DNA of 64,000 bases from Heterobilharzia americana (Eukaryota; Platyhelminthes; Trematoda; Strigeidida; Schistosomatidae): the NCBI GenBank assembly GCA_944470555.2, contig OX104130.1, forward strand, positions 55,089,491-55,153,490, read 5' to 3'. The translations under genes and the position numbers were made by a program. The first letter of the stretch is position 1, and every line of letters begins with the position of its first letter. A model generated the notes under the pieces. It ran no database searches. It saw nothing but the letters and a program-made list of their open reading frames with translations, and was not told where the DNA came from. Positions 23,301 through 34,078 of this stretch are shown one piece after another.

Positions 23301-24219
23301 AAGTAATTATATTCAACCTAGCAATCAAAGTCTGCTTGTCAGTTTATCAGCCATACTTATAGTATGAAGGTTCGTTGCACTATAAAGCTATTCAAACAGA
23401 TATACAGACAGATAAAATCAACGTCGAACCTAGCAAACAAGTCCATCGGTTCAAGTTGCCATACTTCACAGTAGTATAGAAAAAACATGTGGATAGGAAG
23501 TAGTAGAAAAAGTTGTGTGAGAGAATAAACAATTTAAGAAAAGGCTAGTACAAGTATTCAGGTTTTAAATATCAAGGAGTAAATAATTCTGAGCTATTCC
23601 AACCGATTTTCAGTCATTTCACGGAGATTCCTCAACCACTGGTTCTTATTGTATCGGGGACCCCAGCTAGCCAGTCTACCTACATCTCCCCATACGGCTC
23701 AGACCAAACATCAGTAGGTCAAGTAATATCCAGATGTGTAATCAACTATTTGAAAGCCAAATGTGTAAACTAACGAACCACAGTTCCATTAAAGACAATT
23801 ATGAATCCTTGTGGTACATTCCATTCATAAGTTTGTGAATGAATATTATTTCAAACCATTAACTTTTTCTACTCTGTACGTATTATAATTCTTCATAGTT
23901 TAGTTGAACAAACTCCATTTCAAGTGATCGAAATTACGATCTTTTCGATTATTGACTTACAAGATCGAAATGATGGGTTTCTGTTGGCATATAGACTCAT
24001 TGTATTAATGTTTGGATATTACCTTTATTCATTACCTGTTTGTAGATTTAATGGTTTCTAGCTTTGGAAGCAATTAGGTGCATTTCGTCTTAACTCAGTA
24101 ACCTAGTAAATAATAATCTGGTGTTTGAAATGATAGATGCTGGATCATAGTTCAAGACCAACACATTATGTTGTAATAACATCCTATCGACAAATCCAAA
24201 CTTTCATTTCACCTTAAAG

Positions 24220-24560
24220 CATGGCTCAGTATCAATACTAGTTTGCCAAACTACGGCTATCTCAGATAGTCAAAAACGATAATCAATATGATGCTCTCCC
24301 CTCCTACCCTCTAACTCACATTCGGACTGGGATAAGAAGTCCTGACTAGGCAGATAGTGCGAGTATGATCAAGTGGGAGTAACGCGTCACTAATTCACAT
24401 GGTGGTTAGGCAAAACCTAAGGTGATTGAAGTGAAATTGTGACCTGGTCAGCAGCTGAACTTCGTAGGTCAGTTGTTAGAACATCGGACGTGAAACCCAG
24501 TGGTCGCTGGTTCGAATCCGGTCCCGGTCCAAACCTTCATCTCACCTTCAATCATCACCC
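24220..24560 (+). mobile_element. Family A retroposon, full-length form
   Basis: It carries all family landmarks in order: CTATCTCAGATAGTC (24258), ATATGATGCTC, TATGATCAAGTGGGAG (24365), TCACTAATTCACATGG and the tRNA-like part with B box GGTTCGAATCC (24510). It ends with the tail CATCACCCAGTAT at 24553. It is a good reference copy of about 340 bp. A decayed B-like stretch (24010-24190) lies just upstream. Confidence 0.8.
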
Positions 24561-24869
24561 AGTATTCTTCACTTGACTTCATCTGCAAAGAAGTATACCT
24601 TACAACTGAACATTGACCTTCTTCAATTTATTTACTCGATAAATTTGAATAAAGTGAAAACCACGTTACGTCTAAAACAACAAGTGGTAGATCATGGTCA
24701 AGGTGACATTCCAGGTTTCAGAATTTCAGAACAAAAGTATTAAGGTTTATTCTTCAGGTGATACTCTAAATAGCGATCGTAACCATCATGATGATAACTG
24801 CAACCATCTACCGTATCGCTTCTATAGGCGAAAATTGCCAAATCAACTGGAAAGAAAAAATCAGTAAGA

Positions 24870-24960
24870 AACATTATTAAACCGACTAGCTTAGAGAACA
24901 CAATACCACCAAAACTAACTTCCTAAGCTACAAATATTCTTAATCATCCCAACCAAGAAC
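24870..24960 (+). mobile_element. Penelope-like element end fragment
   Basis: The run TTAAACCGACTAGCTTAGAG, then CACAATACCACCAAAAC, then AGCTACAAATATTCT, matches the sequence following the hammerhead at 28880-28950 in order and spacing. The ribozyme itself is not recognisable just upstream (24840-24870). Confidence 0.5.
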
Positions 24961-25134
24961 CAACTAAGCAATTAACAAATAACGTCAAATTCAAGTTAGA
25001 TACTTACTCTTTAAATGAGCAAACTAACCGAATGATGAAGACTAGGCCATAAACGCACAAAAATAAATAAGGCCCATAAGAAATACAGAGAATCATTTTC
25101 ATCATCTAAGATAGTCATGATTTGGTAGCCTTGT

Positions 25135-25330
25135 ATCACTGATACTGGGTGATAACTAAAGGCAGAATGAAACCCTGGGTTGCAGAAGGACTCGAACTCG
25201 GAGTCTCCGTTTTACTGTCCTGGTGCTCTACCACCTAAGCTACAAGATCTAACTGGTTTCAATTCAATCGCTGTGAGTTTTGGTGGACTGCTATGTAAAT
25301 TCGTCATGCATTACTATCCGATAGTTAAAC
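25135..25330 (-). mobile_element. Family A retroposon, minus arm
   Basis: It has the tail ATCACCCAGTATC complement at 25138-25152, B box GAGTTCGAGTCC (25190-25201) and A box TAGGTGGTAGAGC. It faces the plus copy that follows; their outer ends are the tails. Confidence 0.7.
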
Positions 25331-25334
25331 AGCC

Positions 25335-25605
25335 GAACTGGTAATCGATATGATGCTCCCCCTCTCTGATTTATTTCGATCTGGACTGAGATGAGAAGTC
25401 GTGACTGGGTGGTTAGTGTCAGTATGATCAAGCAATAGTTGCATGTCATAAATTCACACGATAGCTGAGAGCTAATCGTTAGCTGGGTCCTGTAGCTTAG
25501 TTGGTAGAGCGTCTGGGCAGCAACTCAAGGGTAACTAGTTCGAATCCTACTGTAACCCACACTTTCATTCCAGTTACAACCACCAACTAGTATCAGAAAT
25601 GTGTA
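25335..25605 (+). mobile_element. Family A retroposon, plus arm with well-preserved tRNA-like part
   Basis: Bases 25483-25560 read as a nearly complete tRNA-like cloverleaf: GTAGCTTAGTTGGTAGAGC A box, an anticodon arm around CTGGGCAGCAACTC, and B box AGTTCGAATCC. It then runs into the family tail. I call it a retroposon, not a working tRNA gene, because the family body precedes it and the tail follows. Confidence 0.7.
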
Positions 25606-25609
25606 AATA

Positions 25610-26135
25610 GTCGAGTAGTTCAGTCTTAAATGCCGACTGAACTTTGTTCGTCTACTTTAATCTTATTTATCTTATGATTAGGCGACAAGGAATAGAGAGG
25701 ATAAAGAGGTGACATATATTTCCCCGAGAGAAGTGAAAACAAGTATGAAACTTCGTTTAGATACATAGATAGGGTTTTCTGTGAGTCATTCTCAAACCAT
25801 CCAGAAAGAGAAGATTTACTGTAGACATTTATTCACATAAAGATAACTTAAACAAAAGAATCCACTGCAAACACTTTATTTTACATGAAAAATCATCTTG
25901 TCAGTATCTTTAAAGGTATTTAATCGTGAAAGTGGTTATGGTTCCATTTCTGGTCATTTCTTATCCAACTTAGTGATATTCAGGAATACTTTGATGAACT
26001 TACTGATAATTCTAAGAGCATTTTATCATCTGTAGTTATAGGAAAACCTGTAAACTAACTATCAAGCTTTTCAAAGTAGGATCATGATCTTCACTAATTA
26101 CTTAGGAAACTATGCATTAAAGGAAATGATTTTCT
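25610..26135. other. Unassigned stretch
   Basis: Nothing recognised. Confidence 0.5.
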
Positions 26136-26139
26136 GATG

Positions 26140-26480
26140 AAAGTGTTGCAGATATGCCTTGCTGACGAGATTTAGGACTTCCTGCCTGCTGTCTTCAACC
26201 AGCTAGCATCCACTAAAGTGTATCTCAATGCTGAGGCTCTTAGCTTAATAGCCAAAGTGGTCGATAGAATTCCATCTACATTCAGGACTAAACAACATGA
26301 GATTGGTTACTCTCCAATGAGCAGACAGTGTATGTAATCGAATCCTGTGGGCAATCAATTGTAGCCTGAATATCTCAGTAGTAAAATCTCTAATTGCAGC
26401 CCTGGGTGATACAGGTTCCATTCTCGTAACAGACATCACTTTCTCTGAGATTATGGTTGCACCTTATTGACAAGTACCAA
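26140..26480. mobile_element. Family E retroposon pieces
   Basis: At 26150-26175 the plus strand has GCAGATATGCCTTGCTGACG, the start of an E hammerhead whose helix II and GAAA are missing. A fuller body follows (CAGTAGTAAAATCTC at 26377, GCAGCCCTGGGTGATACAGG at 26396). It ends in a second decayed motif at 26452-26490 (TATTGACAAGTACC). Confidence 0.5.
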
Positions 26481-26484
26481 TCAG

Positions 26485-27905
26485 CCAATAAAGGGGATAT
26501 TATGAAATTTTCTAGCGTGTAAACCATCGTACTTCCCTTTAAATACATCATTATGAAATTTATTCATCATTAATGTTCCTAATATTATTTTAATTAATGA
26601 AAGATATTATCTTCTCTTCATCTGTTTCCCAAGTGATTTGTCACACATAATTTTTTCTCTTTAGAATGAAATTGAATTGAAAAACAAATTCATAAACAGG
26701 AAAGAGTTTATACTAATTTCTGTATTTTTACACCATAATATGCACGTCTGTGTTTTGTGTGTGTGCTGTGTGTGTGTGTGTGCGTGTGTGGATGAATGGA
26801 TTTGCAGTACCATTACCTACTCAAGTCTTGCACACTGACTTTATAGTATATGATGATTAGGGGGCTTTGAATTCATATCGTGATTGACTAAGACAATGGT
26901 GATGACGATGAAATAGTCGGTAGATGATGAAGAGATGGTGACGGTGATGATTAAAAATCTTAGATAAATTTCATATTCACAACCTGTCTAATAATAGCAA
27001 TGATAATAGCGATTATAATAAGATATAGTATGACTTCTTCAAGAAGGTACGCTTAAGACATGCTTCTCTCTTTCTCCCCACTCTGTGTATCACTCTAGTA
27101 CACGTGCTATGCATGCAAGTATATATATATACATATGTGTGTATCTCTCTCCCCTAACATACATACACACATGTATACATAATGAAAAATTGAGAAAAGA
27201 AACTCCATGCAATATTTAACTTACAACACAAAATGAATCAAAAGGGTGGATAAATGGGTAAAGAGTTAAAAAGGAGGGGAATAATTAATTTTAATCTTAT
27301 AACGGATTAGTGTCTAATTAACTCATTTCGTTCACCACTGTTTAATGGAGTCTTCAAGTGAGTTTTCCTAAGGGTGTATTGTTTCATTTTCCATGTTTTT
27401 TTTATCTATAAAATAGACAAATTTATTTGTGTACGTGTACCCCGTGTATACATGCTGTCGTTTGTGTGTGTGTGTGTGTGTGTACGTGCGTAAACAAGAC
27501 GATGACACGGTAGATATATTTCGTCCTAGAAGAAACAAAATTGGAAAAGATGAATTGAGAATAAGAGTGTGAAGGTGGCTAGCAGAGAGGAGGGTGTGAT
27601 AGAATAAAAATCCAAATAAGAACTAAATGGATCAAAATTGTTGTTACTGTTAATGAAGAAGAGACAGATGTCCGAAGCGTTAAAGGTTTCAATTTCTTTG
27701 CTTGATTTTGTCAAAATACATTTTTGTTTCATTCATTTCTCTACAAATCAACATCATTATTTCCTGTCTTATTTTGTTTTAATGATTGGTGATAAAATTA
27801 AGAGTGAAAATTTAAATTTTTCTTAAAAAAGAAAAACTTGTCTATTATTTTTTTAAAAAGATAAATGAAAACCCTTAAATTATGTTTTAAGTAAGCATCC
27901 AATAC
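26485..27905. other. Unassigned AT-rich stretch with TG runs
   Basis: TG-rich microsatellites lie at about 26755-26790 and 27462-27486, and a short ATATATAT run near 27120. No gene was recognised. Confidence 0.45.
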
Positions 27906-27950
27906 AAATTGAACTCTTAGTTGTATTGTGCTCTCTGAGCTGGGTTGTTT

Positions 27951-28000
27951 AATCGTGAAGCTTTCATCGTCTTTCTAGACGACCTCATCAGCACTAACTT
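27951..28000 (-). ncRNA. Hammerhead ribozyme candidate in Penelope terminal segment (minus)
   Basis: The minus strand has CTGATGAG, then a strong helix II (GTCGTC pairing with GACGAT, one G-U, loop TAGAAA), then GAAAGCTT. Helix I is GTG pairing with CAC. Helix III would be the tiny palindrome AGCT with T at the cleavage position. One extra G lies between A9 and the helix II stem. Type I hammerheads with minimal helix III are known in Penelope-like elements and may need a dimer to act. Confidence 0.65.
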
Positions 28001-28080
28001 CAATATCAAATGAGCTGTCAATATATATCCGTGAGTGATTTAGTAGCTTGCCTTGACGAAGTGGTCTGTGATTGGTTGTT

Positions 28081-28822
28081 TCATTTGATTGTTGTGTCAT
28101 TGATTGTGTAGATTTTCTTGTTGGTTGTTGCTCTGCTTGACCTCTGACCTCTCCGTCGTGTATCATTTTTCGCATTGGTTGATAGATTGGATCTATGTCT
28201 ATACACTTGTTGATTGCTGACTGACCTAAATCCCAAGCTTCTAAAAATTCTCTGATATTCGTTGTTTCCTCTGCCCATCCAAGTTTCTACATTGTCGAAA
28301 TAGAATTCATGTCCATAACTATCCACGTGCATTGAAATGAGTGAAGAAATGTTATGACGTTTAATAGCCAATTGGTGTTCATGTAGACGAAGGCGAAGAA
28401 GGCGACCACTTTGTCCAATGTAATGTTGACTATAGTTATTACAGTTGATTTTGTAAATGATATTCGATTTGTCTTCTTTGGTTGTTGCATCCTTCGGCCT
28501 GCATAATATAGTTTGGAGGGAATTTGTTAGTTTATGAGCCACTCTTTCTCTTTTGAATAGAGTCTGAATGCAACTGACCTTGTGCGTCGTTTGGTCGTTG
28601 CCACCGTAGTTGAGGATTTGATCAGTGTGTGTTGGCTTCCTGTACACTTTTGTTTCCAGCTTTCTAGCATTTGTCCTACTGACTAAAACATCCAGGAATA
28701 GTAGTTGGTTGTTTGACTCCTTCTCCATTGTGGATTTGATGTCAGTGAAAACATTGTTGATTGAACTGTGAGTGATTCCTATATCGTCTTTTTTACTGAT
28801 GACAAAAGTATCGTCTACAGCT
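28081..28822 (-). pseudogene. Penelope-like protein fragment: end of RT and complete GIY-YIG domain
   Basis: The frame is open from about 28819, where it reads AVDDTFVIS, the RT active-site motif with Y replaced by A, to a stop at 28081. From the internal Met at 28728 it is 215 residues. NNQLLFLDVLVSR (residues 6-18) and KVYRKPTHTDQILNY (27-41) are the conserved RT-thumb landmarks. IIYKINC (90-96), HYIGQSGR (102-109), LHEHQ (115-119) and a H-EFYFDNVE block (140-148) form the GIY-YIG endonuclease. The endonuclease half is uninterrupted. The RT palm upstream is missing, replaced by an inverted terminal segment. Confidence 0.8.
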
Positions 28823-28833
28823 CACTTCATACT

Positions 28834-28884
28834 GAAGTTAGTGCTGATGATGTCATCTAGAAAGACGATGAAAGCTCCACGATT
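28834..28884 (+). ncRNA. Hammerhead ribozyme candidate in Penelope terminal segment (plus)
   Basis: It has the same layout as the minus copy: core CTGATGA, helix II GTCATC/GACGAT with one A-C mismatch and loop TAGAAA, then GAAAGCTC. AGCT is the minimal helix III, C the cleavage base (after 28877), and helix I is GTG/CAC. This copy keeps the C17 that the minus copy has lost. It is oriented opposite to the protein fragment. Confidence 0.65.
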
Positions 28885-28984
28885 AAACAGCCCAGCTCGG
28901 AGAATACAATACAACCAAGACCATCCACCTGAGCTACAAATATTCTCTACCATTACAAATTGAACTATTTAATTTGACTCGACA

Positions 28985-29115
28985 TGGATACTAGGTTCGA
29001 GTTTCAGGGGGGACATCATCTGTCACTGGGATATAGGTGCGTCTAGCTGTTGAGCCCCATATAGGATGAAACTTGTGCCTTGAGTTCCATTACTAGCTAC
29101 TAAATAGACTGTAAC
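28985..29115 (+). mobile_element. Family B retroposon fragment
   Basis: It has B box AGGTTCGAGTTTC (28991), spacer, and a hammerhead-like region at 29040-29090 with core CTGTTGA (A6 to T), GATGAAAC and TTCC flank. It is inactive by core change. Confidence 0.6.
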
Positions 29116-29159
29116 CTAATGTTAAACTTGTTGTTAGAAAAATATTTTATCCATTAGTA

Positions 29160-29372
29160 TTGCCAGTTAGGGTCCAATCAAATGGCAGTAACGCGTCAAG
29201 AATTCACATAGCAGTCGAGCAAAACCCTTGATGATTGAAGTGAAATCAAAATCTAGTCAGCAGTCAGGTCTTGCAGCTCATTTGTTAGAGCACCGGGTTG
29301 GAAACCCGATAGTCGCTGGTTCGAATCCTCCAGTGGTTCACATTTTCATTTCTTCTTCATTACCTAATATAC
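29160..29372 (+). mobile_element. Family A retroposon, 5'-truncated
   Basis: The body from GGCAGTAACGCGTCAAG (29185) runs through CAGCTCATTTGTTAGAGC (A-box side), GGTTGGAAACCCGATAG and B box GGTTCGAATCC (29319). It ends in the ATTTTCATTTC tail. Confidence 0.75.
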
Positions 29373-29374
29373 GC

Positions 29375-30695
29375 TAGTGACAACAGTACTTATGAGTTGA
29401 CCAGATATTAGGCAGTAAGTGGTCTGAAGTTGTTAACAAGTGAATGTACCCTCAAAATTGTCGTCTACGATCATTAATCTGCGCATCTTGACGTTCAGTT
29501 GAGTTTTGTTAGATGCTGCCTGTGATTGGTACACACTTCTGAAAATATGGCTCTCATAGGTTTCTTTTACTCGTTTGTTGGGTTGATATCCTTATGACCA
29601 TTAGGGAATTCCACCTCTCTTGTTGGTAATGAAGTTTCAGACTTTCTTCTGATTATCTCAATCCATCTAACAAGACTATTTTCATTTTATGGAAAGAAAC
29701 TATCAGATAAACACTTGGCAGGTGAAATGAAACTAATACCTGGTTGGCAGTTAGGGTTTTTAGCTCACTCAGTCGGCGAATCACTAGGTCAATAATTTGG
29801 AGATTTATTGTTCCAATCATGTTCCAATTCAATCACCAGCTGCGTGTATATGAAATCTAACAACTGGTCAGTATGTTTACATTCTACAAATCTATATTTT
29901 ATCTGTAAATATTTATAGTACACTTCAGTACAAGTCTACAGTTTCGATTTCAGTACTAGCTTACCTATAGAAATCAGAGAACTATCATGCTGATTAGCAC
30001 AGTAAATAGTGAGATTTGTTTTATCACGAGAATGCACAACAGCGGAATATTTGAATACTGTTGTTGTTGTTGTTGTTGTTGTTGATGTCATAGTGACCAA
30101 AGGTCGAAGCATTTTCCCCTTGTGCTTCTTCAGTTGCACACACGCAAATACACGTTATTAGTGATGAAGTAAGTAATCACACAAATAACGGACAATAAAG
30201 CTCAGAAATGAGGAATCCATAGCTATTAAGAAGGGAAATAGTAAGAAGATTATATACGGGATGTTAGAAATAAATTATGATGAGATTACAACACTGTAAA
30301 TAATATAGGGATTAATTCTAACTTTCAAGAAGTAATTGATCATGTAGGGTGGAGGAAAAATCCCTATTAATATAACAACAAATCGAACATGAACTTGACT
30401 AAGACTCGAGGAGTTGTAATCGTGATGAGGCAAGAAAGGTGTAAATGAGAGTAGCAACATACAACACTTACTACTAAAGTAGTTACGGTATAGTCAAACA
30501 ATTTACTTGATTAGTACACTGTCATGTCTGAAACTTTAATTCACATGGCTTTTGTGTACCAGAATAAATTTAAATTATACTATTTATTTATCAGTTGTGT
30601 TGAAGATATTTTCAGCATCAATAGCCATGTAGACAATGTATGACTTGATCTGCACCACACCTTCCTGGGATAAAAACACTATTAGACTTAAAATA
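29375..30695. other. Unassigned stretch
   Basis: It contains a (GTT)n run of eight or so units at 30060-30084. A weak retroposon-like patch near 29755-29860 is too decayed to assign. Confidence 0.4.
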
Positions 30696-30699
30696 GATA

Positions 30700-30850
30700 A
30701 ATGAATATTATATTCACCATGAATTGACATCATGTGGAGGGCTACTAAAAGCCTGTATAGATGTTTCATCCTAGTATGGGACTCCTCAGGAGGACGCATC
30801 CACGATCTCACCAAGGATCGAATGCATTGTAACTGTAGATTAATGAACTA
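30700..30850 (-). mobile_element. Family C retroposon
   Basis: The hammerhead-like motif at 30757-30797 (minus) keeps CTGAGGA, the CATACTA loop and GAAA. Base 11.1 is T, and the cleavage triplet reads TAT-A instead of GTC. The tail landmark for the ATTGACATCATGTGGAGGG side is at 30723-30741. Confidence 0.6.
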
Positions 30851-30854
30851 ATAC

Positions 30855-31550
30855 ACTACTGTTATGAGCATTTTAACGATTTGATGTACTTTCTTGTTTA
30901 TCTTTTGCTATCAGTACTTACACGTAGGTAAGGTGCACATTAGTTTAGTAGTAATGTAAGTCGATTTATTTAAGACTGGTCATGTGTTAGGTAACAGCAA
31001 TACAACCAGTCTATTAGAGATGCTGTTGATTCTTTCAGGTATAGACTGGTTAGAATGTGTTAAGGAATACAAGTAATAGACTATCTCAAATCTCCCGGTA
31101 TATCTGCTTTGATAAACTGGTAAATACAGTGTGAGGTGAGATAAGGTCAGTCATAGCTAACACCGACTTTAAGTTTATAAGACCTCCTTAGTTTGATTAA
31201 AAGAACAGTGTTTTCTTAAGAGTAACAATGCACACAAGTATATCGACTGCTGATGAATGGTAATTTTTATTAAATTTTCCCACTTCTCTTCACTATCCGA
31301 ATTTCACTGATCAAATTACCGATATCAAGCGTAGGTCAGTCTGTAATTGAAAACAATGTTTATGCTACACTTTCATTGTGGGTGGCATATCCATTAAACA
31401 TTTGCTTCCTATTTATCTCTATCTCTCTGTTTTTGTCTTTACCGAACTAAATCATTGTTATCTTAAGATTTATCGTTAGAATTATAATTTTAAGAAGTAT
31501 AGCATTATTGGTGAGACTGTCTTGAAAACTTGGGGGTTGGTAGACTGTTA
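30855..31550. other. Unassigned stretch
   Basis: Nothing recognised. Confidence 0.5.
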
Positions 31551-31555
31551 TTATT

Positions 31556-31830
31556 GATATGGAGTGACGATTGAAAGTGAGATGAAAACTTAGCTCATGG
31601 TAGGATTGGAAACAGTAACCTTCAAATCACCCTCCAAGTAAGCTATAAGACTCACCTGTTGATCAAATCATAACTTCACCTTTAATAATAGAATATTTTA
31701 CGCAACTGTTGTGTGATTACCACATTCATAACCATCCATTCATCATCATTCCACTAAGTACTCAATCAGGTGTTCTCATCCGAAGTCAGTATGATATGAA
31801 TTAGACAACCAAAGCATCGGACTGATTATT
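31556..31830 (-). mobile_element. Family A retroposon, degenerate
   Basis: The tail side is GGAGTGACGATTGAAAGTGA (31560). The head region has GTAGGATTGGAAACAGTAACC in place of the B-box segment, and the body landmark TCAGGTGTTCTCATCCGAA is at 31767. Confidence 0.55.
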
Positions 31831-31899
31831 GGTGAGGCTGTTTAAGAAACGGAGTGATGACTGAAAGTAAAAGGAAGAACTACGTCGCGAACTAGCGGA

Positions 31900-32085
31900 A
31901 TTTGGAAAGTGTTGTCTTGTCCATTTCAGCTCTGTGATTAAGTGGTAACATGGCTATCACCACGTTGTAGATGCCTGTTATTGAAGAGTCTTAAACCAGA
32001 CAATAACAAACTGTCCAGTGTTCCTTGTTTTCTGGTGTTAGTTTGATGATGTCAATCTCCTGTGAAAATCAGCTTATCCTATTTA
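31900..32085 (+). mobile_element. Family C retroposon, degenerate
   Basis: TTATTGAAGAGTCTTAAACC (31979) stands at the hammerhead position. CAAACTGTCCAGTGTTCC (32009) preserves the helix III end, the GTC cleavage site and the helix I start of the family. The GAAA is gone. Confidence 0.45.
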
Positions 32086-32519
32086 ACTTGTCTTATCAAT
32101 TTATATCATGAAAACCAGCTCGGTTTAATATTTTTGTCCATAATTGCATTCGAATGATGCAACGTACTTCTCGTGTTGAAACCCGCAAATCGGGGTTGGA
32201 AATTCTACCGATCTTGACTATGATTTATAGATGGGTTTGTAATGTCTACCACTTGGAAATCGAAAAAGAACGACGATCAAGAAATTTTGAACCATATTTG
32301 GTTAGCAGCGGTTGTTTTTTTCTACCTGATGCCCATTTTTGTGTCGAGAGATGTTCGCGTAGTAACAATGCCATGCCTGTAGATAGAGTGATTGTTGGCC
32401 AAACGCAACATGATATCTGTGTAAAAATTGTATTTTTGAGACTAGTTTCCATTATGCATTCATGTCAGCTGGAGAACCGTCGAAAGCCTGTAACTCCTTC
32501 ACAATGAATTACTAAACAC

Positions 32520-32710
32520 CAACTTACCATCTGAGTAGTAGTGTACTCGCCTTGAGACCTGATGATTCTGGGCTCAGTCCCCTTTGAGGTTGTGGACAAA
32601 CTGCAAAGTCACAAAGCTAAGAAGAAACAATTACTCAGTCCTCGAAGGTTTCCAATAATTCTACAAATAATGCCAGTCCATGATGTAAACTACTTTCAAA
32701 TTCATCAATT
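32520..32710 (+). mobile_element. Family C retroposon, degenerate
   Basis: Its head-side landmark is TGGGCTCAGTCCCC. The tail GAAGGTTTCCAATAATTC (32643) and CCATGATGTAAACTACTTTC follow. Confidence 0.45.
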
Positions 32711-32920
32711 ACTACAAAATCCTCAAATAAATTGCCTTTCATTAATTTTTATGTAGGACACTTGATTAATAGGATATAAGTAACTTTAAGACACTACACT
32801 TTTAGCTAGTACTACTTCTCCAGCTATTGATGGCAAGAATCCATTGAATATAAAGACTACTAACGCATGTATCTCATTGAACATGGAAATTCGACTTCCT
32901 TTTTGTATGGATTGATTGGT

Positions 32921-33235
32921 TTCAAAGCAGTTTTCACTGATTGACACTAGTAGGAGAACCAATGAAAACGTTGAGGAACAGGACAGCTGTAACTTGTACA
33001 GGATTCACCAAGCCGAAAGTACAAACAGTTATTTACTTACTGATTACACTGGATGACGATCGGTCTGCATCACTAATTGACATAGGTAGGAAATACTGAA
33101 CCGTTGAGTTCCAACTCGTAACTCGTAGTGTGCAGTACAGGATGCTTAGTGCTTCTTGGTTTTGTCCCTTGTCAATTTGTGAGCGTACACAGTTGAGGAG
33201 TTCCAAGCTAGAATGGCATAGCTACCCCGTCTAGA
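32921..33235. mobile_element. Family C fragments, minus then plus
   Basis: A minus fragment (GATTGACACTAGTAGGAGAA at 32940 through GGACAGCTGTAAC) is followed by a plus fragment with AGTTGAGGAGTTCCAAGC (33193). That stretch corresponds to the hammerhead region with the core partly preserved and no GAAA. Confidence 0.4.
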
Positions 33236-33237
33236 GG

Positions 33238-33420
33238 TAGTATTTGTCACGGACTGACACCAGTTGGGGGACTATCGGAAACCTGGAAGCACTAGACAGC
33301 TGTTTCATCCTAGTATGGGACTCCTCAGCAGTACGCACTCGTGACCTGCCTGGGAATGGAACTCAGGACTTTCAGGTTTCCTGATGACTGCGTTAACCAC
33401 TCAGCCACTGGGTCAGAGTT
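33238..33420 (-). mobile_element. Family C retroposon, best preserved copy
   Basis: On the minus strand the tRNA-like head (33420-33345) has GTGGCTGAGTGGTTAACGC, a Ser/Leu-type A box, and a B box-like GAGTTCCATTCC. Next comes the hammerhead motif (33336-33289), then the tail through CAACTGGTGTCAGTCCGTGA (33267-33248). It is about 180 bp and the reference copy for family C here. Confidence 0.75.
33289..33336 (-). ncRNA. Hammerhead ribozyme candidate, family C
   Basis: On the minus strand helix I is GTACTG with TAGTGC (six pairs, two of them G-U). The core is CTGAGGA, where position 7 is G and that position is variable in hammerheads. Helix II is GTCC/GGAT around CATACTA with a G-U closing pair, then GAAA. 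Helix III is the palindrome ACAGCTGT and the cleavage triplet is GTC (plus-strand 33295-33297). All invariant core bases are present. It sits between a tRNA-like head and a tail, as in SMalpha, but the helices differ in sequence. Confidence 0.55.
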
Positions 33421-33674
33421 TAGTGGTTCATAGCTATCCTGTGTTCTAAGGTCTTTAGCGAAACGAGCATCCGCTTACTACTATCTACCATTAATATACT
33501 CCAACTGGTGCTAATTCTCAATAAAATCTACCTTAAACCCAGCAACTTATAATTCCTTGTCGTTAGTAAGTATTTTCTGTAATGAATCATTTTCATGCGG
33601 TTACACAAGGTTCCTTTATGTCTTCATTCAGTATGTACTCAAGTCAAACTTCCATGATGAAACAATTGAGCATT

Positions 33675-33925
33675 GTTTTTGTACTGGATGGTGACTGAAG
33701 GCGAGATGAAAATCTGGACCACAGCTGGGTTTGGACCAGCGGCCACCGGGTTTCTGGCCAGATACTCTGCCAAGTGAACTACGAGGTCCCAGTTGGTACA
33801 GCACCGGACCAGGAACCCAGTGGTCGCTGGTCCAAACCCAGCTGTGGTCCAGATTTTCATCCCACCTTCAATCACCACCCAGTACAAATACTAGTCTGCC
33901 AAACTACGGCTATCTCAGATAGTCA
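33675..33925. mobile_element. Family A head-to-head palindrome I
   Basis: The left arm (33684-33760, minus) and right arm (33810-33886, plus) are reverse complements at roughly nine positions in ten over 77 bases. Each arm contains the B-box region (GGTCCAAACCCAGC) and the tail. The tRNA-like 5' parts meet in the middle (33760-33810). The right copy continues into the CTATCTCAGATAGTC landmark at 33909. Confidence 0.8.
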
Positions 33926-34078
33926 GATGATGACCATTGTTTTATTGTTTTTCTAATTATACTTCAATTATTACTTCATTTCTTGATAGGAACTGTCTTT
34001 CAAATTTAAGTCAGTGTCTACTTTACAAGGGAAACTAAACACCTCATTGTGGGTAGGGTTTTAATGTTTAAGTAAATG

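Larger units (their letters stand above)
27910..28960 (-). mobile_element. Penelope-like element, 5'-truncated, with inverted terminal piece
   Basis: The minus strand codes RT remnant plus GIY-YIG endonuclease (28822-28081). This is followed by a terminal segment with a hammerhead motif (28000-27951) and the CAGCTCAGAGAGCAC landmark (27945-27928). On the other side, right at the RT active-site motif, the sequence switches to the plus strand. There a second terminal segment begins (28830), with its own hammerhead and CAGCTCGGAGAATAC. Terminal repeats in direct or inverted arrangement and hammerheads within them are established for Penelope-like elements. Confidence 0.85.

Noticed and set aside
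25483..25560. Possible functional tRNA gene
   Set aside because: A and B boxes are good, but the family A body precedes it and the family tail follows immediately. It is a retroposon head like many others here.
32154..32507. 117-residue open frame with several cysteines
   Set aside because: Its end runs into a family C retroposon tail and both strands are open, so the frame seems accidental.
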